From assembly GCA_036426205.1 (NCBI GenBank), contig CM071579.1:12988071-13052070 (forward strand): a stretch of DNA of 64,000 bases. Direction: 5' to 3'. A model generated the notes under the pieces. That model ran no database searches, was not told the DNA's origin, and saw only the letters and a list, made by a program, of their open reading frames with translations. Within the stretch, counting starts at the first letter, position 1. Each line of letters begins with the position of its first letter. This DNA comes from Ascaphus truei (taxonomy: Eukaryota; Chordata; Amphibia; Anura; Ascaphidae). The position numbers were made by a program, and so were the translations under genes. Shown here in pieces: positions 1 through 11,300 of the stretch.

Positions 1-621
1 CTGTCAGACAGATGGCCTCACATTTGACTCTAGAATACTTTGGTATACAGAGGAGTTCATGGTCGACTCAATGACTGCAATGTTCCCAGGTCCTGTGGCT
101 GCAAAACAAGCCCAAATTATCACCCCTCCACCACCGTGCTTGACAGTTGGTTTGAGGTGTTTGTGCTGATATGCTGTGTTTGGTTTTCACCAAACATCTC
201 CACTTTGGTCTCGTCTGTCCAATGGACATTGTTCCAGAAGTCTTGTGGTTTGTTAAGATGCAACATTGCAAACGTAAGCCATGCTGCCATGTTCTTTTTA
301 GAGAGAAGAGGCTTTCTCCTGGGAACCCTTCTAAACAAACTATACTTGTTCAGTCTTTTTCTAAATGTACTGTCATGAACTTTAACATTTAACATGCTAA
401 CTGAGGCCAGTAGAGTCTGACATTGGCATGAATTTGCTGGGACATCCACTCCTGGGAAGATTGGCAATTGTCTTGAATGTTTTCCACTTTTGAATAATCT
501 TTCTCACTGTAGAATGGTGGACTTTAAATTGTTTGGAAATGGCCTTATAACCCTTCCCAGATTGATGGGCAGCAACAATTGCTTCTCTATGGTCATTGCT
601 GATGTCTTTATTCCTTGGCAT
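1..621 (-). pseudogene. Tc1-like transposase, frameshifted and partial
   Basis: From the ATG near 621 the minus strand reads MPRNKDISNDHREAIVAAHQ, followed by TVRKIIQKWKTFKT and NLPRSG, the paired-type helix-turn-helix start of Tc1 transposases. The frame is lost near 420-440. It resumes as VKVHDSTFRKRL and RVPRRKPLL, then DFWNNVHWTDETKVE, the first catalytic Asp region, in another frame. A further shift near 120-130 leads to a GGVIIWACFAATGPG segment. Several frameshifts and a gap between the two DNA-binding subdomains make this a dead copy. Confidence 0.85.
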
Positions 622-1003
622 TGTGTTAACACACACCTGAATGCTCCAGAACAGCAAACTGCTAAAACTTTGGCTTTTATAGAGGTGGTCATACTTGCTG
701 ATGATCAATTAATCAAGGGCATTTGATTAGCAGCACCTGTCTGCTACGTAGCATCTTAATTCCTATGGAAGCAGTAAGGGTGTACTTAGTTTTCACACAT
801 ACATTAGCTTCTCCATTTTGGCTTTATTTTTGTTAAATAAATCATGTCACGGTGTAATATGTCATGTGTTGTTGTTCATCTGAGGTTGTATTCACCTAAT
901 TTTAAGACCTGCTAAGGAACAGATTATTGTTATTATGTCTATATGTAAAACCATAGAATTCAAAGAGGGTGTACTTTCTTTTTCACACAACCACTAACAG
1001 TTA
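1..1003 (-). mobile_element. Tc1/mariner DNA transposon, truncated by window edge
   Basis: The minus strand encodes a broken Tc1-like transposase, and the right-hand end shows two spaced copies of a GGGTGTACTT...TTCACAC motif (about 776-800 and 965-990), the IR/DR layout of Sleeping Beauty-type elements. The outer end lies near 1003. The left part of the element is outside the window. The inner copy sits about 190 bp inside the outer one, as is usual for this subgroup. Confidence 0.85.
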
Positions 1004-1608
1004 TGCCTGGGAGACATACATCTGAGTGCTTCATCCAGCACTCAGAGAGTTAACTCAGGAGAAAAAGCTGGACAATCAGGAAGTAAGCAGACACCTGAAA
1101 ACCAGCATGATGGGATATAAGGAAGTCTTGGCTGGTAGTCAGATGGCTCTCACAGACAAGATACTAGACAAGTTGCTATGCAGATGGATTCACAAGTACC
1201 TCTCTAAACCACAGTAAGAACTGTTCATATTGTTTTCGGACTGTTTGTTATATGTAAACGGTTTGGTTATGGATTAGCCAGCCAGCCTGATAGATAGGCT
1301 TGCAGTGTTAGTAAGCTCTCCCAATGTGGAGCAGGATTTATTTTGTTGCAATGTTTTCTTTATGCCTTAAAGGGACAGTGTGCCCACATGTTTAGTTATG
1401 CTGTGGAGCAATAAAGCCATTCAACGTTTGCTCTAAACCTGAAAATACACGTGTGGACTATTGTCTGACCTCGGCTACAGGCCGTCCTGCCACAGTAACC
1501 TTTCACTGTGCCTTAAGATTTGAAGTTTTCTGTAGTACCTTGCTAGAGGCCGTACTAATACTCAACGGTTAACAGCTGGGCATTACATACAGTAGTAGAT
1601 GAATTTCA
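1004..1608. other. Unclassified LTR-like segment with polyadenylation signal
   Basis: No protein homology recognised. A 63-codon frame at 1026-1217 has no recognisable domain. The stretch 1230-1492 resembles the end of an LTR: AATAAA at 1410-1415, then a short tail ending in GCCACAG. No second copy is seen, so an LTR assignment is only a guess. Confidence 0.25.
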
Positions 1609-1620
1609 TCAAATGAAACC

Positions 1621-2466
1621 ATTGTGAAAGAAAAATTGTGAACTAGCGCTAAAGTGTAAAACACAGTGTGAATTATTACAATAATAACTTCTAGTGAAGG
1701 TAGGCCGCCTAGTGATACTGCCAGTACTAGCAGAAAAACACAAAAACAAGAGAAAACCTCTCGCCAAATAGTCAGTGGAATGTCCTGTACTCCTCATGGG
1801 ATCCGCACACTTGCTCGACACAAACAAACACAGATCATAGTGCAACACTGTAGGGTAAGCAGTAATCACACTAAATATCACACAAAACAATAAGAGTCCT
1901 AGCGACAATTAAAAACACTATTTAATAAAAGGAACTATGCCATGAATGGCATTGACAAATACAAAGAACCGCAGGTCATCCGGGATGGAAAAATTGGAGC
2001 CCTACTTACAGACAGCAAGGCATAAAACCACGTTGGTAGGAACGAGTCCTTGGCACAGATGGTCTCCCTGCCGGGTGATGTCTCTGCTCCGCCACGACTT
2101 CAGCTCCAAGCCGCCCTTGTGATGTTGACCGGAACAGCGCCGGCTGTGGAGGCTGGTGTGCGGGGTCCACAGCTCTGCACCACGTGTGGCCGCTCGCCTC
2201 ACTTCCTCCTCCGGCACAAACAGGATGTCTCTGCGCGCCCGCGCGCGATAGTACCCGTGGCCTTAAAGGGACAGCTACTGCGTGCTGAATGCCAAAGCTG
2301 CCAGTGACAAACAAGGCTCCAAATGCCAAATGTTCATAAACGTCCAATGCCAAACAAACAGTGACTATGTCACTTGCCCTACGCGTTTCGTAGATGTTAC
2401 TCTACTTCCTCAGGGGCTGGAAACAATGATACTAAGTGACACGTTAATATACCCTAACCAATTAAG
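1621..2466 (-). repeat. PLE pseudo-LTR, downstream copy
   Basis: Nearly identical in sequence and order to 4272-5743. The TAGGCCGCCTAGTGATACTG block sits at 1702-1721 here and again near 4353-4372. The CpG-rich middle (2040-2290) and the hammerhead-like block (2374-2420) are also shared. Homology stops sharply at ACCAATTAAG (about 2466). This copy lacks the 600-bp insertion seen in the other one. Confidence 0.8.
2374..2420 (-). ncRNA. Hammerhead-like ribozyme motif in PLE pseudo-LTR
   Basis: Minus strand: stem I half AGCCC, core CTGAGGA, stem II GTAGA/TCTAC around a six-base loop, core GAAAC, then ACGCGTA and GGGC closing stem I (GCCC with GGGC, four pairs). This matches the CUGANGA...GAAA core of type I hammerheads with a tiny stem III (AC/GU), as known from Penelope-like elements. 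One extra A lies between the CTGAGGA core and stem II, so activity is uncertain. Confidence 0.6.
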
Positions 2467-4230
2467 GTCCTTGTGAATCTTAGGAATAAAATAAAAGAGT
2501 GGTATCCGTGGGTGCAAATTATTTAAAAAGTTATACTCATCCTGCGTGATAGCTCGACTGGCAAATCCCCTATCTAAGAGGGCAACCAGTTCTGAATGGT
2601 AGATGTCCATAGGGTCATTGTCAAGGGGGAGGTAAGTGGCAGTGTCACCAAGAAGTCTTGATGATTCTTGGACATAATAAGTACTGTCCATCACTACCCC
2701 TCCCCCACCCTTGTCAGCAGGTTTAATTACAATTGACTCGTTACTGGCTAGTGTTTTAACTGCCAGTTTTTCTTCCAGACTGAGGTTGTCGTGTTTAATT
2801 CTGAAAGTGCGACTCGATTGTTCCAAATCCCTGGAGACCATTTCAACAAAGGTGTTCACAAAATGGCCCTGGACAAACTTGGGGTTGAAAGTAGATTGTT
2901 TCTTAAAAGGAGCATTAGTGCATATATTATTCATACTTCCAGAATCAATCTGGTTACTGATGGCATCTTTAGCAAAATATTTCTTTAAAGCTAGTTTTCT
3001 AGCGAATTTTTGCACATCAATAAACAGATTGAAGCTGTTGGGCCCACATACAGGTGCGAATGTGAGCCCCTTACCCAAGACTTTCTTTTCAGTGACATTC
3101 AAAGGATACTTGCTAATATTGAATATATTTTGACAGCTTCCTCTGTTATCTGATTTTAAGTTACTTCTTTTATTCCTACCTCCTCTTCTCCCTCTGACTC
3201 GTTTTTTCTTTTTTTGTGAGTGTGCAGTAGAGAATCTAAAGGGGGTTTTGTTACTTTGGTAACCTTGACTTCCGGAAATATATGCTCCCTCTCCTTCCTC
3301 CACTCTAAAAAAAGAGAAAGCTTGCTTACTGCTTTGGGAAGGGAGATGTTGGTATAAACTTTCCTCTGCCTCTACTACAGTCTCGTCCATAGATAGAATC
3401 TCATACTGATTATGAGTGGGGATAGGTGCCTGTTGGGGTGTTACATTAGGTATATTCTTTGTAGTGGGATTAGGTTTACGTTGCAGGGTAAACTGCTGAG
3501 TATTATGGATAGGTAATGTGGGTTTTGGTAATACGGCATTATGTTTGGGCAAACTGGTGGTGGAGGCGTGATTGCTGGGGCTACTGGCTGAGGCTTTCTC
3601 ATGGTATGCCTTCTTGCTCCTATTCTTATTTTTATTGAAATTGGAATGGTATTTCTTTTTGTTAGATTTATCTTTCGGATCTCTCGTATCCTGCTTCCAA
3701 TTTCTATAGCACCCTGTGTCATAATCTACCTTGTCACGTAGAAATTTGGTTTGCTTATTGCTCACTAGCTCTAGTTCCATTTTGTCAAGTCTCTTTTTGA
3801 CCAATGGTTCCAGAGCTAGTAGTTCATGATTATCCTGAAAATCTTCCAGTTTAATTTGAAGAGCATTAATTTGCTCATCCAATTGTGAAAGTGTCTTCTT
3901 TCTTTGCGATACCAATATTTGCATTAATTTAAATGAGCATTCATCTAGGGCATTATTCCAGTCCCTCATGAATGCTTCATTATTGGAATCTGTCGTGGGA
4001 GGTTTGAATATCCTTAAACCACGCGGTATACGGTTGAATTCACCATATTTGCTAAGTGCTATGACTTCCCATAGTTGTTTTGTTTCTATGGTAAGCAGTC
4101 TTTCAAGCTCATTGAGGAGCGGATGAAAGTCTGCTTTAGGAGATTCCAGTACAGGAATTCCATCTTGATTGCTGAAAATTTGGTCAATATTAAAACCCCT
4201 CTGTGAGCGTGAATGAAATAATGTATTCAT
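2467..4230 (-). pseudogene. Penelope-like reverse transcriptase, N-terminal fragment
   Basis: The minus-strand frame starts at the ATG of MNTLFHSRSQRGF (4230); the open frame extends upstream to 4314 in pseudo-LTR sequence. It has a Lys/Asn-rich basic middle (KKKKRVRGRRGGRNKR) and the PLE-specific early RT motifs IVIKPADKGGGGVV and FYFIPKIHKD near the end. Homology ends immediately after KIHKDL, where the downstream pseudo-LTR begins, so RT motifs from the palm onward, including the catalytic Asp pair, are missing. The coiled-coil-like region SQLDEQINALQIKLEDFQDN lies before the basic segment. It would be the 5' part of a PLE polyprotein that primes reverse transcription at a nicked target. 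It is non-functional by truncation. Confidence 0.85.
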
Positions 4231-4420
4231 TTTAACTAAAGCTGCTACACAAGGATATACAATAATACAGAATGTGAAAGAAAAATTGTGAACTAGCGCT
4301 AAAGTGTAAAACACAGTGTGAATTATTACAATAATAACTTCTAGTGAAGGTAGGCCGCCTAGTGATACTGCCAGTACTAGCAGAAAAACACAAAAACAAG
4401 AGAAAACCTGGCGCCAAATA

Positions 4421-5021
4421 GCTTATTAAAAGAGTTACCTACCTGCCCCTACTATCAGTGTCTCCCACACTGGGATACTGACCTACTGTTACAACCATAG
4501 CCAGGACATCACTCTCTGACTAGAACACACGCTGGTTAACACAGGTATATACACCAGGAGTACAATATCCAGAGGGTTACCTCAGGTCATGTGTCACTGA
4601 TAGGGGCATACTAACTATCATAGAGAAGCATAGCTGATCAAGCAATACCAATACTGTATACAATGGTATATTTGTTTTTATGTTTATCAGTTGGGTCACA
4701 TCTTATACAGAAATATTATGATACGTGACCTGCAATCCCAGTACTTACCCGGACCACCCTGTTTTAATCACCTACTACACAGGTTCGCATTGGATCACTG
4801 TGTTGCAACAGTACCAGGTTTATTAAAACCATCTGGCACATATTAACTTTTTGATCCAGAGCCAATATGGCTTTCTAATTTAGGATCAACTCACCTTCAG
4901 TACGTCGTTGGACTTTTTTTTTTATTGTTGTTTAATAAAGATCATGTTTTTAATTCAATCACTAAACACCACAGAGTGTGAACTCGAGTGCTAAATTGGG
5001 TCCTTTCTCTCCTTCATCCAC
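4421..5021. mobile_element. Unclassified 601-bp insertion in PLE pseudo-LTR
   Basis: The ten bases CGCCAAATAG occur on both sides (4411-4420 and 5022-5031), whereas the other pseudo-LTR has this decamer once followed directly by TCAGTGG. This looks like an insertion with a 10-bp target duplication. No coding frame or poly-A end is evident. It contains a T-run near 4915 and an AATAAA near 4935. Family not recognised. Confidence 0.45.
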
Positions 5022-5645
5022 GCCAAATAGTCAGTGGAATGTCCTGTACTCCTCATGGGATCCGCACACTTGCTCGACAGACCATGTAGTGGAAAAAACA
5101 CAAATAAACACAGATCATAGTGCAACACTGTAGGTAAGCAGTAATCACACTAAATATCACACAAAACAATAAGAGTCCTAGCGACAATTAAAAACACTGT
5201 TTAATAAAAGGAACTATGCCATGAATGGCATTGTCAAATACAAAGAACCGCAGGTCATCCGGGATGGAAAAATTGGAGCCCTACTTACAGACAGCAAGGC
5301 ATAAAACCGCGTTGGTAGGAACGAGTCCTTGGCACAGATGGTCTCCCTGCCGGGTGATGTCTCTGCTCCGCCACGACTTCAGCTCCAAGCCGTCCTTGTG
5401 ATGTTGACCGGAACAGCGCCGGCTGTGGAGGCTGGTGTGCGGGGTCCACAGCTCTGCACCATGTGTGGCCGCTCGTCTCACTTCCTCCTCCGGCACAAAA
5501 GAATGTTCTGCGACGCCGCGGCGCGATAGTACCCGTGGCCTTAAAGGGACAGCTACGCGTGCTGAATGCCAAAGCTGCCAGTGACAAACAAGGCTCCAAA
5601 TGCCAAATAAAAGTTCCAATGCCAAACAAAACAGAATATGTCACT

Positions 5646-5690
5646 TGCCCTACGCGTTTCGTAGATGTTACTCTACTTCCTCAGGAGCTG
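5646..5690 (-). ncRNA. Hammerhead-like ribozyme motif, second pseudo-LTR
   Basis: Same layout as the motif at 2374-2420: CTGAGGA, stem II GTAGA/TCTAC, GAAACGCGTA. Stem I is slightly weaker here because one pair becomes U-G (GCTC opposite GGGC). Two such motifs, one per pseudo-LTR, would cut a tandem transcript into units. Confidence 0.55.
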
Positions 5691-5808
5691 AAAACAATGA
5701 TACTAAGTGACACGTTAATATACCCTAACCAATTAAGAATTAATTGATCATTTAGAACTATACAGCCTATATGTCAATAATACCAGATCGCTATATCACT
5801 CTTAAAAA

Positions 5809-5818
5809 CATACAATAC
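5809..5818 (+). repeat. Target site duplication of the L1 insertion, left copy
   Basis: CATACAATAC, preceded by a short A-run, is repeated at 12656-12665 straight after the L1 poly-A tail. Removing the L1 and one copy rejoins the PLE 3' region, so this marks the LINE insertion site. Confidence 0.85.
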
Positions 5819-5961
5819 GGAGGCGCATGCGCGAGGCTGGAGCGGATGGCAGCATAAAGTCAGAGCTCCATCCCCCACCTCCCTAAACACTAAAAAAACG
5901 GCAATAAGCACCGAGGAAAATCGAGGGAAAAAAGAGTAATAAAGCAGTGGATACTCCCGTG

Positions 5962-6909
5962 ATGGCACCCCTAACAGCCAAAAAGAAGAAAGAGGGTGAT
6001 TTACGAAAATACCTGGGTCGCTCTACCCCACGAGGCGCTGCCGCAACGAGGCCGCCAGAATCTGCAGCGGGATCTGATTCGGAGAGGGACGAGGACCCCC
6101 CGCATGAGCCCACCCAAATGCCGGTCCGAATATGTGACTTTGATAGGTTATACCAAGACATGAAGACCATGATTTATGTGGGGCTCGAAGATATGAAGAA
6201 GGAGGTCCAGGGGCTGGGAGAGAGAACAGGGGCCCTAGAAGAAAAGATGGCGGCCGCATCCAAACAAATTAAAAAGACAGACAAAAAAACCACACACATG
6301 CAAGCCCAGATTGCAGAGATATTAGACAGGCAAGAGGATGCCGACAACAGGGACTGTAGAAACAACATCAGGGTGCGTGGGGTCCCAGAGTCGGTCACGG
6401 ATGCTGAAGAATATATAACCAGGTGGCTAGAAACGCTGCTGCCTGACATCCCTGCCACAGAAAGGGCCATGGACCGCTGCCATAGAGCCCTAAGAAGCCG
6501 CCCAGCCGCGACGGAACAACCGCGGGATATTATAGCTAGGCTGCATTATTTCAAAACCCGAGAAGCTATCTTCAAATGCACAAGATTGGAAGGGGCATGC
6601 CGGTTCGAGGGAACCACAATACAATTATTCCAGGACTTATCACCGATCACCCTCGCACGGAGAAGAACACTACACCCGGTTACTAAAGTGCTGAGGGACC
6701 GGGCAGTGCGATACCGGTGGACCTTTCCGTTCGGCCTGATGGTCCTACGGAACGGAAAGGCCATAACAATTAAGGACCCAGGGGAAAGCGAAGAATTCCT
6801 AAACAAACTGGGGCTGAAGGAGGGCCCGATGCAAAGTCCTAGACGAGAGGCGCGGGAGGATCCAGAATGGAACACTGTAAGGCCTCCAAAATCCCCTGAG
6901 GCCCGATGA
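5962..6909 (+). CDS. LINE ORF1p, RNA-binding nucleic acid chaperone
   Basis: A 315-residue protein from the first ATG. It has a basic, low-complexity N terminus; a heptad-rich coiled coil about residues 60-130 (MKKEVQGLGERTGALEEKM); an RRM-like domain opening with NNIRVRGVPE (134-143); and a basic C-terminal domain, as in the L1 ORF1/Transposase_22 family. It would trimerise and coat LINE RNA to form the retrotransposition RNP with ORF2p. The frame is intact. A GTG 15 bases upstream keeps the frame open, but the ATG is preferred. A NADNR-like hinge (DADNR) lies between coiled coil and RRM, another family hallmark. Confidence 0.9.
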   Translation: MAPLTAKKKKEGDLRKYLGRSTPRGAAATRPPESAAGSDSERDEDPPHEPTQMPVRICDFDRLYQDMKTMIYVGLEDMKKEVQGLGERTGALEEKMAAASKQIKKTDKKTTHMQAQIAEILDRQEDADNRDCRNNIRVRGVPESVTDAEEYITRWLETLLPDIPATERAMDRCHRALRSRPAATEQPRDIIARLHYFKTREAIFKCTRLEGACRFEGTTIQLFQDLSPITLARRRTLHPVTKVLRDRAVRYRWTFPFGLMVLRNGKAITIKDPGESEEFLNKLGLKEGPMQSPRREAREDPEWNTVRPPKSPEAR

Positions 6910-8335
6910 ATTCCGCAATACCCTGAGGAAAATACCTACTTAAAGTTGAACATAGTTCCAGTTTAATAATGGGGGTTACAGTTTGCCCACCAGTTTATCT
7001 GCCAAAGAGCTAGCCACAAGACCTGTCCAAGACATCACCCGGCTGTAAATACCAGTAAAAGGACTATCCTGGCCACCTGAAAATGTAAAATCAAACTCCT
7101 ACCTGTAGCTGAAAATGGCGTTCCGAGGTGGAACGCAAGCCGCCAAGAATGGCGCCGCAGCAAGCGTCTCACCGCATGGCTTCGTTGCGGAAGTGGAGGA
7201 GTTCCTGACGCGGGAGCAGGTGAGGAGATGTCCTTCTTCGCGGGCTGGCCGAGGGAAAATGGCGGCCGCCGGAAGCACGTTGCCGGAAATGGTCCAGACG
7301 CCATCTTGGAGGAGGCAAGCAGAACAGAGGGACAGAGAGCGTCACCACTCAGCGCCGGAAGGGAACAACCGGCGGAAGGCGACCGGCGCACACAGCCCCA
7401 CTGTAAAGAACATGGCGGAAGGCGCACTAAACCACAATCAGAGCGGATAACGACTAAGCCGGCCGGGTGAAAATTAAGACTCGAGCGGGGAGACCCACCC
7501 GGACATTCAGCGGGCCACAGGAAAGGGGGGGGAGGTTGGGACTTATCTCTACGAACTAGATAGAGGCAGACAATCAGCAGGGCGACTCCAGACACGGCAA
7601 GAGGGTTCGCTCAGGGCCCACAAATAAAGTGCCAGGGAGTCTCAGCATAACATCAACCCTCTAACCACACACAGAGCTTCCCAGGGCAACAATTAGCTGA
7701 CACGATGCATAGACACTGAGTCAGACAGGTAACACACAAGAGAGTCTAGCGAGCAGGGGCAGGAAGTTATTTTTTACAAGTTATTCCCTACCACTACTCT
7801 TATAAAAAAAAAAAAAAAAAAAAAAATAATAATAAAGAGTTCGGAGTTGATCTTATAGTTATCAACTCAAGTTACACAGCATTGCCGTTACAATATTCCG
7901 CTACACAAGCAAGGGAGGGGGGGAGGGATGCTGTCCCCCGCAAAGGCTTTGTGAATGAGTCTCCACATGGGCATGGGTGAGAAGACCCAGGAGGGGCCCA
8001 TGAAAGTCCCATTTAGGCCAGCCACGAAGGACGGGAGAGGGGGAAGGAGGGCCATCCCGAACTCCGTCCAGGCTGTACGCCTGAAGAGGGCAACGATGGA
8101 GAATGGGGGGGCTAGTTCCCGCCCATTCCCCGGACAGTTATTATGTGTTGAAATAAATGTTGATACTGTATATGTTTGTTTATGTTTCCCCAGTGTGCTC
8201 CCCTCTGTATTCCCATCTCAAGGCTCCATCACGCTGACAGGCGGACCCAACCGCAGGATCACCCGACATCCTCATCACGGACACCAGAGGCTCAGATGGT
8301 TGCTAACATAGGAGTGAAGGTTTGGAACCGCAATC
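6910..8335 (+). promoter_or_regulatory. Long inter-ORF spacer with CpG-rich, YY1-like cluster
   Basis: No credible protein. Between about 7100 and 7470 the sequence is CpG-rich and holds at least five AA-N-ATGGCG-type sites: 7111-7120, 7145-7154, 7255-7265, 7408-7418 and, on the minus strand, 7299-7308. This is the YY1 consensus used by mammalian L1 promoters. A 23-25 nt A-run begins near 7804 and is followed by AATAATAATAAAG. The block could be an internal promoter for ORF2 or an older insertion carried by the family. Confidence 0.45.
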
Positions 8336-11300
8336 ATGAATAAAGGGATTACTATCATATCACATAATGTCAAAGGCTTCAACAACCCAGGGAAACGCAG
8401 ACTAGCTATGACGGACTATAAAAAATCAGACCCTGACATCATCCTCCTGCAGGAAACTCACTTTTCTAAATCTAGTTCACCAAAATTTATAGATTATAGG
8501 TTTAAGAATTGGTTCTCAGCCTCAGCCACACAAAAAAAGAGAGGGATAGCCATCCTGGTGCATGACCGTTTGCCCTTGACGATTAAGACCATTAAAAGAG
8601 ACTACAACGGCCGATTTCTCATTGTAAGCGGTGAAATAAGAGGTCAACCAATCACGCTGGCAAACGTCTATGCTCCGAGCGAAGGCACGGAAGCTTTTCT
8701 GGAGAGATTCTTTGCCATACTTCAGAGGTTAGCACAGGGCTGTGTAATACTGGGGGGCGACTTTAACCAAACACTAGATCCTATACTGGATAGATGCACA
8801 CCAAGCGGAAAAAATAGCTCCAATATAAGACAAGCGTGGAATAGAGGGCTGCGCGCCAATAATCTACTTGACATTTGGCGAGAACAACATAGACAAGAGA
8901 AAGGTTTTACATTCTACTCCCACCCCCATGACCGCTACAGTCGGATAGACTACCTGTTTGAATCCAGTAGAATGGTTCCACAGATCTCCCACTCGGGCAT
9001 CCACGATATTTCGTGGTCAGATCATGCACCGATTGAGCTGCGGTGCACTGATTTTATTCTGGACAGACCAGGAGCGAACTGGAAGCTCAATGAAGTATTA
9101 CTAAAAATCCCCGCAATTGCACAAAACGTAGGGGATAAAATCAGGGAATATTTTCAGGAGAACTTAGGAAGTGTGACATCGCAGGCTACCTTGTGGGAGG
9201 CCCATAAGGCGACTCTGAGAGGAGAGCTCATGAGGATTGCAAGCAGGCGAAACAGGGAGAAGGACAAAAAAATCAATCAGTTGCAAGCAGAATTGGCAGT
9301 CCTCTCGACTCGACATAAAAAGAATAAAGACGCATTGACCCTTAAGGAGTTGCTAGACACTAAAACCAAACTGAATATTTTGTTAACCTCCCGTGCTGAG
9401 AAGGAGCTGACATGGACTAAGCGGAAATATTTTGAGAAAGCAAACAGGCCAGATACCCTACTTGCCAACAAACTAAGAGACAAAAACCAAATCTCCCAAA
9501 TTCAGACAATTCGAACAAAACAAGGGGATCTGACCTCTGACCCCAAAAAAATAGTCAATGAATTTAAAAAATATTATGAGACCCTATACGATGGGGCAAA
9601 GGTGGCACACACGCCAACCACAAAAGCACGGCTAAAGACGTTCTTGGCCGAGGCACAACTGCCTACAGTAACCAGAGAGGAGAGGGACGCACTACAGGCT
9701 GATTTTACTATCGAGGAACTCATGGAGGTAATGAAGTCATTGAAAGCAGCCAAAGCCCCAGGCCCAGACGGCTTTTCCAATCTCTTTTATAAAAAATTCC
9801 GTAAAATATTAGCTCCTCATTTACTAAAACTTTGTAACTCCTTCTTGGATGGTGCCCCCATCCCGGGCTCGATGCTCCAGGCATCTATCTCAGTAATTCA
9901 CAAACAGGGAAAAGACCCAGCGGACTGTAAAAGCTACAGGCCCATCTCGTTAATAAACTCCGACACAAAAATCTTTTCGAAACTGTTAGCTAATCGCCTT
10001 AACCAGGTGTTGTCCAAGTTGGTCCATCCCGATCAAGTGGGGTTCATATGTGGTCGACAAGCAGCTGATAACACCAGACGGATTATTGACTTAATTGATC
10101 TGGCACAGAAAAAACGTATCCCATCTATGGTGCTTAGTTTAGATGCTGAAAAAGCGTTCGACAGAATTGACTGGCCCTACTTGAGGGAGACGCTTGGGGC
10201 GTTCGGGCTGGGAGGGAGAATGATAGAGGCAATTCTCGCTCTATATCAGGGACCGACGGCGAAGGTCAGACACCAGGGCTTCCCCTCGGAAGAATTCCAG
10301 ATAAAGAGCGGAACCAGACAGGGCTGCCCTCTGTCACCCCTCCTGTTTGCGCTCTGTATTGAACCCCTAGCGGCGCACATCCGTCTCAGCCCAAATATAT
10401 CAGGCATCCAAATCAGTGACCAGCTACATAAAGTGGCCCTGTATGCTGATGACGTGATACTCACACTATCGCAGCCCCTCACCTCTCTGCCGAACGTTTT
10501 CCAAATTTTAGGGGAATTTAACACGATATCGGGGTTTAAAATTAATCAAGCAAAATCAGAAGCCCTAAATATCAATTTACCTAAAGCCACTGAGAAATTG
10601 ATCACGGTAAATTTTGAATTCAAATGGCAAACCTCCTGCATAAAGTATCTAGGAATAAATATCACAAAACAATCAGACACCCTATATAAAGCAAATTACC
10701 CCAGACTGATTCGGACACTGAAGGACGATCTCCGGAAATGGGCAGGGTACAACATATCCTGGATTGGTAGGATTCAATCTCTAAAAATGAATCTCCTTCC
10801 CAGAATTCTGTACCTATTTCAGACTCTTCCGGTCCCTATAATCAGGGAAGAGATCCTTCGGTTACAGTCCGCAATGGTGAAATTTATCTGGGGTAATAAA
10901 ACCCCTCGCATCAAAACTAGCATACTAATTAGGCCCACTACAAAAGGAGGGCTAGCGGTACCTTGCCTGTTGTCGTACTATAGAGCGGCCCAATTAACTC
11001 AAATCATCCAGTGGCACACCCATCCCATACGAAGGCGATGGGAGGAACTGGAGGCGGCCTGCTGTGCCCCGGTGGTACTGCGGGACCTGATCTGGCTCCC
11101 AAATACAGTCCGCAGAGACTTCATAAAACCGCTCCCCGCAGTTGTCGGCTCTTTGGCAGTATGGGACAAAAGCAAATATAAGCATGTTTTGATGAGACAA
11201 CACTCCTTGATGACCCCAATTCTGGGTAACCCTGATTTCGCTCCGGGCCTGCAGAGGAAAGATTTTATTATATGGACACAAAAGGGCTACACTCGCCTTC

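Larger units (their letters stand above)
4272..5743 (-). repeat. PLE pseudo-LTR, upstream copy with insertion
   Basis: Same blocks as 1621-2466, but split: 4272-4420 and 5022-5743 flank a 601-bp insertion. In transcript orientation it lies directly upstream of the RT frame, the expected promoter and 5' leader position. Reading frames of 114 and 119 codons at 5281-5644 have direct counterparts in the other pseudo-LTR and are not thought to be protein genes. Confidence 0.75.
1609..5818 (-). mobile_element. Penelope-like retroelement, downstream part of tandem copy
   Basis: On the minus strand this reads pseudo-LTR (5743 to 4272, with an insertion), N-terminal reverse transcriptase ORF (4230 to about 2470), then a second pseudo-LTR (2466 to 1621). 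Repeated segments are 1621-1766 with 4272-4413 and 1779-2466 with 5030-5743. Head-to-tail partial copies with pseudo-LTRs are typical of PLEs. The upstream copy, carrying the C-terminal RT/GIY-YIG part, continues at 12666-14007; an L1 insertion now separates the pieces. Confidence 0.8.

Noticed and set aside
1026..1217. 63-codon frame as a host exon
   Set aside because: No recognisable domain, no clear splice sites, LTR-like context.
2002..2353. 115-codon frames in the PLE pseudo-LTR, conserved in the other copy
   Set aside because: The two pseudo-LTRs are copies of the same DNA, so frame sharing is not evidence of coding; the GC-rich leader lacks stops by composition.
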